A DNA stretch of 64,000 bases from Undaria pinnatifida (taxonomy: Eukaryota; Sar; Phaeophyceae; Laminariales; Alariaceae). A program made the position numbers and the translations under genes. The stretch spans positions 5,654,651 through 5,718,650 of the forward strand of contig JABAKD010000017.1 of NCBI GenBank assembly GCA_012845835.1, given 5' to 3'. The notes under the pieces were generated by a model. It did not search any database. It saw only the letters and a list, made by a program, of their open reading frames with translations, and had not been told where the DNA came from. Below are positions 11,215 to 23,829 of this stretch, piece after piece (within the stretch, counting starts at the first letter, position 1; each line of letters starts with the position of its first letter).

Positions 11215-14170
11215 AGCCGGCCCCGGTCTTGCGACGTTGCGTTGAAGAAAACCGGCGAACTGCATAGTGGTCATTAACACCGCTCACCTTCCCCCCGACT
11301 CGTTCATTGCCAGGCCAGAAGCAAGCTCCGCTGGGAGGGGGCATCTTATTCCCTCCGCCCTTTCGCTGCGGCACGCGACCAACGACCTCGGTTCCGTAGG
11401 CCCTCTCACGAGGCGATCCGCTCGTTCCAGCAAACACCAATACTACACGAACTCTCCACAGTGCCACGGGACGGGTACCGGCATGTGAGTGTTCCCCGAC
11501 CCCGCTGTCGACTCTTCCAGAGACCGCCCCCGCAGTATGCGCACACCGCCGCTTCCATCGCGCTCCTGCCAGACTGTCGGGTTGGCGCTAGGTACGGAGA
11601 ATCCTCCACCTCCAAAATCGCTGTCTGCTACCATCTTGCCAACTGTCTGCTTTGGTGGACACCCCACTCTTTAGCGCCGGAATAACGCCAGTGTAGCCTT
11701 GGCAGCATGCCCGTGAAGGGGATCGATCCCCCATGGAGGGGGCAATTCCCTTCTCGGGTGGCCACCCCAAACTGGCAGCCTCCCCGGTCGGAAGCCTTTT
11801 GTGCATTTTCCACGGCAACCTACTTGCGATCGAGACCACCTTCGAAGCCAAACCCGCCAATGTCTGCAACTTGCTGCTCACAGCCCGCGTACCGTGCTTC
11901 AACTTTTGTTTGGTGAGGAGCTAAGCCACGCCATCCTCGCCAGATGTCCTTCTCTCCTCCCTCGTCGACACTCCTGTCTTTCGTGTAAAGATGGGGGACC
12001 TGTTGAGGCGGAGCTCCGTTGCCGTGGCCCTGGCGTCTATGGCTCTCTCCTCCACCGTGTCCGCCTATCCGCCGAGACACCGGACCTGTCGGGGCAGGTG
12101 GTGCTGATCCACCTCTTGGCGTCCCTCACGAAGAGCGGGGTTCGATCACGTTACCTAGTGTGTGGTCGTGCGGGCCTAGTTAGTCCTGACTCAGGGGAGT
12201 GCATCTTCAACGGAGGTAAGGGCGTAACGGCGGTGCACGTCGCAAGAGGAGGACACTCACACGAAGGCTACCTCCTCCATAAATCCGTGGCAAATACCGC
12301 GTATAGCTCGTGTGTTAGGACTCTTGAGCTGTACCTGTTGGGTTACAGTCGGGGTATCTGCCTATAGTGCCCGATGATACAGGGCCTGTGGCCGTTGTAG
12401 TACCCGTGGAATTGTCTGGCATGATCAGCACCCACCTTTCAAGCGCAATACAAGTATTGGCATAATCCGCAATAGCGCCGGTGTCCAGTATACTGCCGTT
12501 ATTGTTGGCCTCCACATACCGGCACCGTAGGTTGACGACCATCGTGTGGCACGCTTCGGATAAACCATTTACGCCTGACGAGGCTCTTTAGAGGCACTAT
12601 TTTCCAACCTCGCCGGAGTGTCGTTTGGGCTTCGAAACATCATTTCGTTGTGCACCTTCGCCATGGATTGCGCATCGAGCATAGCTCTCCAATTGCGACG
12701 AGGTCGGACGTGCGATACGATAGGGGTAGCGCGTTTCGCTAAAACGGTCTCTGAACGACTGGGCGGCTCAACCCCGAGTCGTCGGAATTCGGTTACTGTT
12801 TTTTCAAGATGCTTCGTTGTATGCTGAGTCCATGATATCTCTATCGACTAGAGCTGTAATGTTTCTCCAAACAGGTTGTTGGGGGAGATATGGAGCTCCA
12901 CGATTGAGCAACTTCAGGAACTAAGAAGTGCGCGTCCACCGTACGGTAGATTGCACCGTCGGTTGTTTGGGGCTTAGCTATACTATCTACAACGTGGCGC
13001 AGCTGCTTAAAATCTAGCGCAAGCCCCGGCCTTTGCACGCGCCCTTGCCGCGTTGCACGCGTCATTGCCGTGGCGTCAAGTCCATCTCCCTATCCAACTT
13101 TTACACCACACCACTCCCCTGTTGAGAACGCTGAACGATTTATCACCATGGTAGCCTTGTGGGGCCTTTCATTCATGGGGTTAGCGGTCTTGCGCTAACG
13201 TGATTGACTGACCCCAGTTCGTACTCCTTGAGACCACCAAATATGACACTCTTAGGGGCTAAGAGTACAACACCCAATGTTGATGTTGTTTTTGGAGTCC
13301 CGTCCTTCAAAACATTTTCCGGCCACGAAGCGATACTCCTATCGTACCACCCGCTGTTATCTTTCCGTTTTGCTAAAACGCCTAAACACTGACACAATGT
13401 ACACCAAAACGTATGCTCTCGTCTCCGAAACCAATCAGGACACAAGGTGCTACCTCTGCCGTGGCGGGTGTCGGACGCCTACTACTGTGTTTCGCTTAGA
13501 GGATGGACGCCTACTACTGTGTTTCGGCCGGAGGACAAGCATTCACACGCAGGACTTCAAGCATGCGCAATCCACGTGAGAGCTGGTAGAAACGATTGAC
13601 GCCAAGGTAACTCAGTGAACGCATTTCCCCCCTATGACCGAGGCCACGCAGGAGATGCAAAACCATCCTGATGGGGCGCTTCTTCCTTTCACGAGTTCTC
13701 CCCCCCTGCCAAAACACTGACTTTGTTTTACAGACGCGTGGTGCGACAGGCGTAGGACGTTCTGACCAGACTGTTGTTGACTCATGAGTAGGCCTCCCCA
13801 ACCGAGGATCCGTGTACCCGAAGTCGTTGAATAGTGCTTCAAGATTAAAAACTCAAGATACAGGAAAACGTGTATGGAAGGGAAGTCGGGAAGTAGTTGG
13901 CGGAGAGTTATGGTGCCAGGGGTACCACACAATGCAACTGCTCTACGGAATGATATTTGATTGTAGCAGAACGGCATCTACGTTGCAGTTTCGGAGAAAA
14001 CAAGTGACAACAGCATAGGGTGTTTGCGAGAAATGTCTCTACGGATATACTTTTTGCATGAAAAAGTGTAGGCTTTGCGGTATTTCGCCCCCAAAATGGC
14101 CCAAACGAACGCTGTTCAAGGTAGGATTTGATCAACAGTTGCGGTACTTAAGTGTATCGTTTTGTTTCAT
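11215..14170. other. No gene assigned
   Basis: Several frames are open for 60-190 codons on both strands (11.6-12.4 kb) with no domain I recognise; some could be exons upstream of the frame at 10830-11195. A 22-bp unit (GGACGCCTACTACTGTGTTTCG) is present twice at 13475-13527. Confidence 0.3.
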
Positions 14171-14189
14171 TGATCGGAATATCAATTCC

Positions 14190-14515
14190 ACGGTAGGGGG
14201 GATGTTACGACGGTGTTGTGATGATATATCCCCATTTTTCACTACCGGGTTTGAGCTTTACATTACTCGCGCGAGTGGCTCTGCACCTCACTGACCAAAA
14301 CACGTTCGCCGTTTTGTTTTGTTTTTTGGTGCAGAGTGTAGTTAACCATCCCTTTTCGTAAAAATATCAAGAATGTTAAACAGCACGAAAGCTAGTCACA
14401 CCGCAAGGAACACGGGGGGTCACTCGCGTGAGTGACACCGAGTTACTGAAAAAAAGTGCCTAAAAGTGGCCAACAGGGGGTCATCCACCCCCCCCCACCC
14501 GTAGCATTGGTCGGA
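14190..14515 (+). mobile_element. Family A MITE, copy A2
   Basis: Starts CCACGGTAGGGGGGATG and ends CCCGTAGCATTGG. It carries ACTCGCGCGAGTGGCTCTGC then ACCTCACTGACC, and near its end GGTCACTCGCGTGAGTGACA. The two internal near-palindromes define the family. Confidence 0.75.
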
Positions 14516-14519
14516 TACG

Positions 14520-15780
14520 TACCGATGACGTTCTGGACGCAGCTCTATTCACTAATCACGGAGCATCTTCCCTGTCTTGCAAGCACCACCTGCTGCCTGC
14601 TGCTTGCTGTATCGACTCAATACAACAGCACACACTCGAGAACTGTAGCGAGAGTATGACCCGGTTTTTGCGGCGTTGGGGTGTGCCAGTGGGCCGCCCG
14701 GTTGCCGGCTGCTACGACGGTGCGTTCTCGCCTGTATTGTGTCGTGGAAAGTGCGTTGTTCGGAAATGGCTACTAATCCTCGTTCTCGTACCGCTATGAT
14801 GCTTGTAGAACGTCACAAGATGACAGCTCGTGTATCATTTCCGTTCAACCACACCGCGATAGAAGCAGTAGCAGCATGCAGCAGCAGCCGCAGGAGCGGC
14901 AGCAGCAGCGGCGGCGCCTCCACGGTGTGAGACTGTCGCGGTCTAGATGTCGGGCGCCGGGCGTGCTCGGAGCAAAGCGAGCCAGCGCGGTGGCGCGAGT
15001 TCGCTGAGCGCATCAGCGAACGGCAGCATCAGCACACGAGCGACGAGAAGAACGCTGTATAATTATGCCATAGCCGGTACCAAAAAAATCGAAAAAGTCG
15101 ATAATAATGTAAGATCATGCTGCTGCCTGCGCTGGTGCTAGTGCTGCTTGTTTTCGTTTCTGTGAAGCTGATGCTGCGGCTCGCTGCCGGAGGCTGTGCT
15201 GCTGTTTCATGTGGTGGGATAGCAGCGGCGGCACTGCGAGTAAGTCTGCAGCCGCCGGTGCATGGATGTCATTAGTACTCATTCGTTTATATTTTTTTCT
15301 TTCTGTAGTTTTTTCATTTTTCCGTTTCCGTTGTTGCCGCACATCCCCACTTCCTCCCAAATTCCGGAGGCGTCGCCTGGAGGATTTGGTTACTTCCAAC
15401 TCAAGCATACCAAAGCAATGATGGGAAAGAAATTGACTTTTGGTAGAGCGGCAAGAAAAGTATTTTCCCGAGGAAAGCGTTTCTGCAAACACTTCAACAT
15501 ATTCGAACCTTTCGTTGTATACTTTGTCCCTGGGATGGTTGACATGTTTGCACCTTCGCGGTTTCGGTTTTTACGATCTGCTCTTGTCTGGGTGAGTTCC
15601 CTCCAAAAACTAGAAACCGAAATAACACAAAGGGGGCAACCTTATCGCAGAACGCGTCTTCGACAAAAACACACGGAACATAAAGAGGTACCGCTCCGGA
15701 CACAGTATCACGAACGCAAAGGGGCATCGGCGCACCAAGCTGTTTCCGAGGGTGCCATCTACCTTGAGGAGCTTTTCCCA
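14520..15780. other. No gene recognised
   Basis: Rich in GCAGCAGC/CTGCTG-type triplets at 14860-15250. One plus frame (15262-15843) is open for about 190 codons, without a domain I recognise and running into a MITE. Confidence 0.3.
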
Positions 15781-15782
15781 TT

Positions 15783-16072
15783 GCATGACGCGTGCTACGA
15801 TAGAGGCGTTAATAGCATTAAGGTATTCCACGTTTTGGCATAAAATTGGTTGTTCTGTATGACAGGGCTCCTTAACCCAACATAGTCCAAATTTTATTCT
15901 TCGTTTTTTTATGTTTTGAATACCTAGGCCCCACAGGTTTTCTCATCGGGTTGCCGCATTCAAGTGCTGCTACAAAAAGTCGTTTTGTTAGAGGTGAGGC
16001 ACACGGAGGCCCTCAAGCACTGAACCTTTGCGCTTAGAATATGATGCACCGCGATCGTAGCATGTACGTGTC
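15783..16072 (+). mobile_element. Family B MITE, copy B2
   Basis: Left end CATGACGCGTGCTACGATAG; right end GCGATCGTAGCATGTACGTG. The internal block GACAGGGCTCCTTAACCCAA corresponds to GACGGGGCTCTTTAACGCAA in B1. Confidence 0.65.
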
Positions 16073-16774
16073 TCATGCTTCGAGTCAACTCTGACGTGTC
16101 ACCCATCGCCCGGAAGGGGTGGGGTGCGGCAGAAAGTTTAAAAGAATTTTCAAAAGCTCCTAACATGAGGATATCTGTCAAAATATGTCACACCCGAAAC
16201 ATGGGTTTCGAAGGTAACGTTCGTTCGCGCAACCCGAACAACACTTCTTACTTCTGCTACGCCCTAGCCCTAGTCAAAACGATAATCTTTGAATTGTCAG
16301 ACTAACCGGGCTAGTTTCTCGCTTGAGGAGCCCAAACGGCCAGAACTGTAACCTTTCGCCAGGAATGCGGGGTTTGGTGGAGGCGTTTGAGAATTCGGAA
16401 GAAACGGCGATGTTGGACAGACGAGACGATAGCCCATGGTCAGAGCGTCGAACCACGAGACCGCCCGCTGCCCGACGCGACCTCGTAGCACGGGGGCCGA
16501 CAGCGTGCCCATCACAATTGATCGATTTCATTCGGCCAAATGTCAGATGTACCTTTTGGCCGAAAAAGTGCAACCCCCACCGTTGGATGTGTCAAATGTA
16601 CACCCATAAGATATATGTATGTATATAGTCGAAGGAATATGCTTCTATTGACACGATCGTCGAGCGGCCGGTGTGTCACTCAGCTCGCAAAGACGAGTAA
16701 CGACCCTAAACGTACTCAATCCAAAGCTGGATTGTATGGATTAAGGTTAACAGCATAAAATAACAATGAATGGT

Positions 16775-17040
16775 CTTCACTAATCGATGGACAATACCCT
16801 TGAGGGCCTATGTACGTGTACGCGACTGATAATTTGGAAAAGCAAAACAACATTTCAAAAACACATCGGATACAATACAAAGATGGACGTACATATGTTT
16901 ATATTTTCAGTACAGAACAATACTAGTGTTCACTTACTTTTCGATGGGCAATACCATTGTGGTCTTATGCACGTGTTCACGACCGATAATTTAGAAAACC
17001 AAAAGCAACAATTCAAAAACATAATTGGATTCCTCGTGAG
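16775..17040 (+). repeat. Tandem duplication, two copies of ~157 bp
   Basis: TCGATGGACAATACCCTTG to ACATCGGAT is repeated as TCGATGGGCAATACCATTG to ATAATTGGAT, with shared blocks CTGATAATTTGGAAAA and ATTTCAAAAACA. Both copies are diverged and non-coding. Confidence 0.7.
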
Positions 17041-17199
17041 TTGAGAAGCGCGTCAGAAACCAAAACGGAACCTGCTACTTCCTACAATCGCCTGCAACAA
17101 AAACTTGGGTACAACTAACATAGGTCATTTTGAGGACGACCCATGTAATGCTCCGGTAAACGTACACAGCGCGCCCTTTTCTCGAGGCTCCACGCTTTT

Positions 17200-17830
17200 C
17201 AAGGTCTATATAAATTTCTCCCAAAACATCTGATTTCCAGGGGGGGTGTGTGTGTGAACAGTTTGTGCATGGGTATAATCGTATGACCATAGACCCTCGA
17301 ATACCTACTATTTAGGGACGAAGCACGAGGGCTTTTCACCAACCAGGCAGACATTTCTTGCACCAAGCGCGAAGGGCCGTGAGGTGTTCGGCGAGTCGCT
17401 TGAAGCGTGAAGTGCATCCTTCCAAAACCCGGTGGGAAGGCGGACTTCGGCACCTTGTGCCTAATTGGTCTGCTTATGCATGACAGCGCCAACGAATTAT
17501 ACTTTGTTTTCTGGTGTGACCACTCCAGAAACAGCAATGAATGTGTAGAACTGCCTTGTGGGTGTGCCTTACCGTATTCACACTGCCTGATATGATCATT
17601 CCCCTTGTGCGGAGGTATGGTTCTCAACCCCGCACAGCATGATCTAACTCGATAACCATCATGGTCGCCGCAATAAAAACAACATTATAAAATGGTACCC
17701 TGGTTGTCTATCTCATCCACTGACTGGCATGTCTTGCAGCGTCGTCGCCAATCCTCGCCAACAATTTGCGGCGGGGGGCATGCTTTACAGCGTCGTTGAT
17801 AATCAACGTCAACGATTTGCAGGGGTGGCG
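17200..17830 (-). repeat. Family F dispersed repeat, copy 2 (fullest)
   Basis: Reversed, it carries the same ordered blocks as 845-1400, including ACCATGATGGTTATCGAGTT and GACAACCAGGGTACC. Its outer part repeats a unit ending GACGCTGCAAGACATGCC about three times. A G-run (17838-17856) follows. Confidence 0.65.
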
Positions 17831-18299
17831 GGGGGCGGGGCGGGGGGGGGGGGGGGCATGAACGATCCAGTACGGTGTGTGAATAGTGTACATAGCGGTT
17901 AACGGTTGTATATTACGAGAAAAAAACAACGAAAAATATTCCAAACAGATACGTAACGAAATTCCGGCGATTGTGCGTTAACGCTTTTACAAGCTGGTAA
18001 CCCGTTTTCGGGACAAAAACACTTGGAGTAAGAGTATACGGACGGGTTTGGGGACTCTAAAGGGTTTAAGGTATCCCTGCCATCCAAAAAAACGTTCCAG
18101 CTCAAAAATGGTAGTCCATACCCCTATTACGGGGGACCCTAGTAAATAGGACCTACGGTGGACTCAAAAACCTATATATTCATCTATTTTTACTAACAAT
18201 ATTTGGTTCTATTTACTGTCGTCTTCCGTAATAGCTAATACCCCTATCGTAGCAGGTGTCCGATGGCGACTGAATCCTCTGTTGAAGAGCGGCGCCATT

Positions 18300-18705
18300 G
18301 GCCATGGTTACGGTAAGAGGTTAACCCCTTTTTATACGAACGGGGTTTGAGCCACTCGCACCGGTGTGACTCTGTGCCTCACTGGGACAAAAATACAAGA
18401 AAAAATATGCTGCGGATTGATTCACGAAGTGTAGCTAACCAATTTCGACGTTGCGGATTAACATAGCATATTATATATTTCAAAAACAGCACGAGCGCGC
18501 GCTTTTTTACCCCTTTCGAGCCCCCCCCAAATACCTTCCTATACCCCCTTCAAGTATTTTTAAAAAGGGGTTCCAGTGGTAAAGGCGTTAAGACCGCCAA
18601 AACACACGGGGGGGGGTGGTCACCCACTGTAGTGGCCCCGAGCCATCGTCGCAAAGAAAATCCCCAAAAGTGACCCCCGTATCGTCTCTTTGGTCTGGAC
18701 CCAAC
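18300..18705 (+). mobile_element. Family A MITE, copy A3, with an internal insertion
   Basis: Starts GGTTACGGTAAGAGG, then GAGCCACTCGCACCGGTGTG and GACTCTGTGCCTCACTGG. The second half (GGTCACCCACTGTAGTGGCC then CCGAGCCATCGTCG) is displaced by about 100 bp of unrelated sequence with C-runs (18500-18595). Confidence 0.6.
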
Positions 18706-19194
18706 CTTGACTAGATTTTTCAACGAAGATGTGCGGCACCTATCTCGATAAGGCTGTGAGTTTCCCGACAAATTGTCGCCAGCTAGGTATTAGTTGGCTA
18801 GGTAGTAGACTATAGCCAATTGCGGCGGTGCCAACTATCCAACTTTTTTTTTCTTGTCTTTCGAGTTTCATTGCTTGTCAGGAAGATTTGCGTGGCACGG
18901 GATGTGTTTTTCCCGGGGCGTCTCCAAAGTAGTGCTACCACGCTGTGATCATATTAGAAATCGAGCAGGTCTTCTGCAACTCGTGGCGCTTGAACCCATC
19001 GCCATCGACCGTGCCGTTGGTAATATGCTCCTCCCGTTAGTGTGAAAGGATGATGAGCACCTCTGGCTCGGGTGTTTGAGCTATGCTCGCTCTGAGCTGC
19101 GTGTTGTTTGCACTTTTTATGCTTAGACTTATTTTGTTTTGGTAATAACTTGCGCTCCGCAGCTTAACTCGCAATAATAGGTATTGCCCCCAGC

Positions 19195-19390
19195 AACGTT
19201 CTGGACAAGCCGTAGTCACAGATGTCTCTCTAGCCTTCATTTTTGCCACGTGTAAGGTTAAGAAATCCCAATTTTGAGTTTTTATGCTCGTCGACTAGGA
19301 TCGAAATTCGCCAACTCACGCTGTCGCGCTTTAGGCCTGTCGATTTGTAAGAAATAATCCCTTGGATTCGAGCCTACGGCTTCGACCTCA
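19195..19390 (-). mobile_element. tRNA-derived SINE (family D), copy D3, 5'-truncated
   Basis: Reversed it reads GGCTCGAATCC (B box), then AAGCGCGACAGCGTGAGTTG, GGGATTTCTTAACC and GACTACGGCTTGTCCAGAAC, the order seen in D1 and D2. The A box and poly(A) tail are missing. Confidence 0.6.
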
Positions 19391-20194
19391 ATATTTAAGT
19401 GGCTTACTGTCGGACCACCGAGGACGAGAGATGCGTATTTTCTGCGAAGACCATAAGGCTCGGAAACCCTAACCCCGTAGCATAGGGCGCATATTGGTTT
19501 TGTGTGTTCGTTGGTAACTCATCCAATACCACGGGGGTCATGTTATGGTATTTGCAAGCACAAGCGTGAACTGTTTCTTTAATAGCCGCCGACGAATGGA
19601 AATATTCTCGATGCTCCTTTCGCAGGAGATATTCCACGCCTCTGTTTTCTATGACATTTTTTTGTGTCTTATTTCCACCGGGGTGGTGTGCTGTACTCGA
19701 GAATTCACCGTTATGACACGGCGTAACAACAACAGCTGAGAGATCCCCAAACCAGGGAGGCATGCCCATATTTCTGGCGATTCCCTCGTAAGTCTGGCGA
19801 ACTGAAAGGCGAACCTTAAAATATACCTTTTTTGTGTAAAAACACAGAGCCAAATGGTGAAATGTACCTTTTTCGTGGTAAAACACAGATCTAAATTAAT
19901 TGGAAGATTACGTTTAGAGTGAAAAACGATACTTCATACCCTACTTTTTTTGCCCTCGGCACCGCCTTCAGCAGGGCCTTGCGGAGTCGCCTCTGGCGGG
20001 CCCTTCCGGGACGCCTCCAATGCGAGAAGTTATGATATCATGGTTCGATTTATGGAACCGCATTGCATTTATAATATGTACGATGGGGTATTGTGCTCGG
20101 GGCCATTCGTCGATCAAGGAATAGTGCGGTAGTTGGGAAGATACGCCGTCAAAGGTATTGTTTCCATCATGAGAGGAATAATTTATAATCTGTA

Positions 20195-20460
20195 CTTCCC
20201 AATGTGGCATAGTACCTGCGGACTTAGGTTTCCCGCCTGCCCCATGTGGCATAGTACCTGCAGATTTAGTTTCCCGCCTGCCCAACGTGTGCGGACTTAG
20301 GTTTCCCGCCTGCTCCATATGGCATAGTTCCTGCGGATTTAGGTTTCCCGCCTGCCGAAATCGGCATAGCACCTGCGGACTTAGGTTTCCCGCCTGCCGT
20401 TAGAGGCATGGTACCTGTCGATACACGTTTCCCGCCCACCGCTTGTGGTGTAGTGCCTTA
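20195..20460. repeat. 42-bp minisatellite, about six units
   Basis: The unit is GGCATAGTACCTGCGGACTT followed by AGGTTTCCCGCCTGCC and a variable 5-6 bases. One unit is shortened. The period is a multiple of three, but no start, splice context or second coding feature supports a gene. Confidence 0.9.
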
Positions 20461-20939
20461 AGGGTACTTTCTTCCCCCAATGACTTCAGTTAGACCCAGA
20501 GTAGGACCGACTGCTCAGTGCACACCTGGTCCTATTACCGTACCAACCCCGGAAGTAAAACGAGGCGGAGTAACCATTAGGCTCCCATGTACCGCCCCCA
20601 GTATGCAGGAACCAGACATGAGCATTTACTCGGATGTTCAGCATAGGTGGTATCGATAGTACTGCGGATACAGAATTACCCCCCCCTCCCCTCAATGATG
20701 AAGTAGCGCAAGCGCTTTAGAAGTCAGATTGGCATTCCCTCTACGTTGGGGACGGCATGACTGCTGCAGCTGTCCTTGCTCCGGGTAAACGTCCCTTTAC
20801 CCTTGGAAAGCCTGTTAAGATCGTAGAACTTCACCGCTTCCATTTTTTCACAGGCCACTTGAGCGAGAATCTGTTGAGGGCAACGGCCCGGCAGCACAGC
20901 ATAATTATGACGGGCGTGCTGTAACCATGTGCTGGGTGC

Positions 20940-21503
20940 GTGGAGGCGAAGAGTGTGCGCGCCGGGGTACCGCGGAGGGCGACATCGCGCGCGGCGAGGC
21001 CCATGGAGATGGTGCATATCGATCTGGCCGGCCCCTACGAAGCGTCCATTGGGGGGTCTGTCCACCTGATCATGTTCGTGGACAGCGCCTCGAGGTGGAT
21101 GCGGCCTTACGGGATGAATAAGAAATCGGAGACGACCGCGTACGTGAAGAAGATCATCGCCGACATGAACCACAAGGGGCGGCCGCGATGCTTCCGCACG
21201 GACAACGGTGGGGAGTTCACCGGTCGCAGCTACGTCGACTTCTGCGACTCCGCCGGGATACTCCGCGAGAACCCGGCCCCGGGTAAGCCACCGCAGAACG
21301 CGGTAGTCGAAAGCGCGATCTGGCGCGCCATGAAGGGGGGCCATGCAGCCCGTCGCGAGATTCAGCGGCTTTTCCCACACGTCGACCTCCGCCGAATCCC
21401 CGACCTCGGCGCCAGCGGGAACCGTCTGTGGCTGGAAGCTGTGCTTTGGGCTGCCGACTGCTTCAACCGATCTGCGGCGAAGGCCAATACTGGTTGGCGG
21501 TAA
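20940..21503 (+). CDS. Copia integrase core remnant (open for 187 codons)
   Basis: The longest intact piece of the element. The three acidic positions of the DDE integrase are visible in context: HIDLAGP, FRTDNGGEF and NAVVESAI. Upstream residues VEAKSVRAGVPRRATSRA match the linker after the zinc finger. The frame stops at 21503 just after AKANTGWR. The frame has no ATG at its start and depends on the dead pol around it. The antisense strand is also open for 293 codons because of composition. Confidence 0.8.
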   Translation: MEAKSVRAGVPRRATSRAARPMEMVHIDLAGPYEASIGGSVHLIMFVDSASRWMRPYGMNKKSETTAYVKKIIADMNHKGRPRCFRTDNGGEFTGRSYVDFCDSAGILRENPAPGKPPQNAVVESAIWRAMKGGHAARREIQRLFPHVDLRRIPDLGASGNRLWLEAVLWAADCFNRSAAKANTGWR

Positions 21504-22731
21504 CCGTACGAGGTATTCTTTCCGCGACTTCCGGATCTGCAGGTGGTACCGCTCTTGCAGGAAGGTATGATGCGGGTGGACCGTAGCTCGAAATCCGACG
21601 TTCAATCGGTGAAGTGCTATTTCCTGAACAACTGATACAAAACCCTTCGTCCGCCGTAAAGGTGATCAACGCCTCGACCAGTGGCATCTGCTATACCTGA
21701 GATGTAGTGTGGACGGTTCGCCGTACACCCCTGCTGCCATTGCCGGCGCCGGACGTCGTGGGGGGTCCTGTATACGCCGCCTGGCCGACAACGTCGACAG
21801 GACTCGACATCACCTACGCACCGTCACCGCCGCTCCAACAATCGCCGCCGTCACCGCCGCTCAACCCGTCGCCGCCGTCACCATCGCCGCCGCCGTCACC
21901 GCCGCTCTACTCGTCGCCGTCGGCCCGTTCGCCACTGTCACCGACGCCGCCATCATCGCCGTAATCGCCAACTGCGCCGCCGTAATCGCCAACTGCGCCG
22001 CTCCCCGCCACCGCCCTGCCGCGGCCGCACACGGAACCGCAGCCGCAGTGGGTGTTGGCGAGGACACGATCGAAGACGGTCAGGTTCTCCGCCACGCCGA
22101 CAGTCCAGCCCTCATCCGCCAGGGAGACGCAGCCGCCCCCATCGCCCGGCGAAGGTGGTCAGGCCGTTGACCACAGCACCGGATTCCTGTCGATGATGAG
22201 AAACTCAGCACTGGTGTCAATGCCGAATACGCGTGGAGCCGTCGACGCCAGTCGCCGCAAGGAGCCGCCGTCTGTTGGGGGTCGCCGGCAGCCGCCGCTT
22301 TGTGCCGGGGGTGATGAGGGGACACCGTGGGCTTTCGCCGCAATGCTGGCGACATTGACGTCACCATGGACGACCAGCGGCCGACTCACAGGCCCCCGGA
22401 TTTTCCGCACTGCTACGCGTCTGATCTCAAGGTCCTGACGAGCCACAAGGAGGCTATGGGGTCATAACATGCACATCTTTGGGGGAACTCGACGGGGCGG
22501 GAGTTCTATGGACTGCTGGATGCGGGGACGTTTCAGCCGATCTAGCAACCAGTGGACAACTTTGTTTCCGCGAAGTGGGTTTACGATTGGAAGGCCGACG
22601 AATCCGGTTGGCCCACCAAGACCAAGGCGAGACTGGTAGCGCGGGGGGATCAGCAGAGAGTCAACATTGACTTTGGATAACTGTTTGCGCCCACGGTTGC
22701 TGTTTCGAGTGTTCGGTTGTTAACAGCGATA

Positions 22732-23125
22732 AACAGAGTTTTCAGAAAAATGGGAACGGAGCCTAAAATGAGAACCAAGCGTTATCTCCAGAACCATGTG
22801 GTGTATCAGAGAACCGAAATGATCCTGCGAAACCCCTTGGCCAGCCCTGTGAGAGGAGCTCGTCAGAATGGTCATGCTCAATCTCATGCCTTCGAGTGGG
22901 CGCAAAAAGCGATATACGCTGGCTCTATGGTGATTTCTTTAGATGCTGGCTACCAAGGCGATGCCGAGGACTTCCAGCCTGAGCGACAGCTTATTCGAAG
23001 GCTGCTGTACAGCCCCACAGGACTGTCATTTTTTTTTTTTGAGTTGTACACAATTGGTTTGCTTTCTAAAAAAAAACGTCCGTTCTCATTTTAGGCTCCG
23101 TCCCCATTTCTCAGAAAACTCTGTT
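22732..23125. mobile_element. 394-bp non-autonomous TIR element nested in the copia RT
   Basis: The ends are 44-bp inverted repeats with about three mismatches, starting AACAGAGTTTTC and containing ACGGAGCCTAAAATGAGAAC. GATA (22728-22731 and 23126-23129) flanks it as a direct repeat. Removing the element and one GATA restores the RT frame across SVRLLTAI-ACELDLDLCHFD. The interior has an A/T homopolymer pair (23030-23090) and no transposase. Confidence 0.88.
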
Positions 23126-23829
23126 GATAGCGTGCGAGTTGGACCTTGACTTGTGCCACTTTGACATTGAGCAGGCCTTCGTCCAATCTGATCTGGAAGA
23201 GAACGTCTACATGCGTTTGCCCCAGGGTTGTGGTGGGTTGTCTGGGAAGTTAGTAAGGCTAAACAAAAGCCTATACGGATTGAAGCAATCATCGAGACAA
23301 TGACATGCGCATCTTACTAGGTGTTTATTGAATTTGGGATTTGTGCAGTGCCTCGCCGATGCATTCGTGTTCCGTTTGGTGGAAAGGGGGAATATAGTAA
23401 TAACTATAGTAGTGCAAGTGGAAGCATCGGGGAAGTAACCGTTTCGCGAGTTGATTGGTTTACTGATGTTGCTGTCAACACAGACAAGGCCGGACATTTC
23501 CAACGCAGTAAGGGCAGTGGCCCGATACTGCGCTTCGCCTAAGTACGTGCACTGGAAAGCAGCATTTAGTATCTTACGGCATGTGAGACGGACGAGTTCA
23601 TCCGGAATCACTTTTCAGAGAGATATAGTAGGAGGGTTGAGTATGCAGGTGTTTGCAGAAGCAGACTACGCAAGTAAGGCGACTGACAGGAGGTCGGTTT
23701 CGGGGGGACTAGTGATGTGCGGGGGTGCTCATGTGTCTTGGTTTTCTAGGACACAGTAAGTATGTGACAATCTCCACGACGGAGGCGGAGTACGTAGCAC
23801 TTGCTGACGTCATTATACTGTAACCTTCG

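Larger units (their letters stand above)
20840..23825 (+). pseudogene. Ty1/copia retrotransposon pol, degenerate
   Basis: In order: a GAG-pre-integrase/zinc-finger remnant (LLRATARQHSIIMTGVL, a stop, PCAGC); the integrase core; a Pro/GCC-triplet-rich linker (21780-22100); reverse transcriptase (NFVSAKWVYDWKADESGW, TKARLVARGDQQ, LFAPTVAVSSVRLLTAI); a 394-bp insertion (22732-23125); more RT (LCHFDIEQAFVQSDLEENVY, LNKSLYGLKQSSRQ); then a jump near 23420 to PFRELIG and DISNAVRAVARYCASPK; then RNase H-side sequence (VFAEADYASKATDRRSVSGG, STTEAEYVALADV). The YVDD catalytic block and the following ~100 residues are deleted, stops interrupt several parts, and homology ends at 23825. No LTR pair was found. 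It cannot encode a working polymerase. Confidence 0.88.

Noticed and set aside
20195-20460. Regular 42-bp repeats as a CRISPR array
   Set aside because: Units are contiguous without unique spacers, and the context is eukaryotic.
20724-21605. A 293-codon minus-strand ORF
   Set aside because: It is the antisense of the copia integrase, which shows clear DDE motifs on the plus strand; the antisense peptide has no domain.
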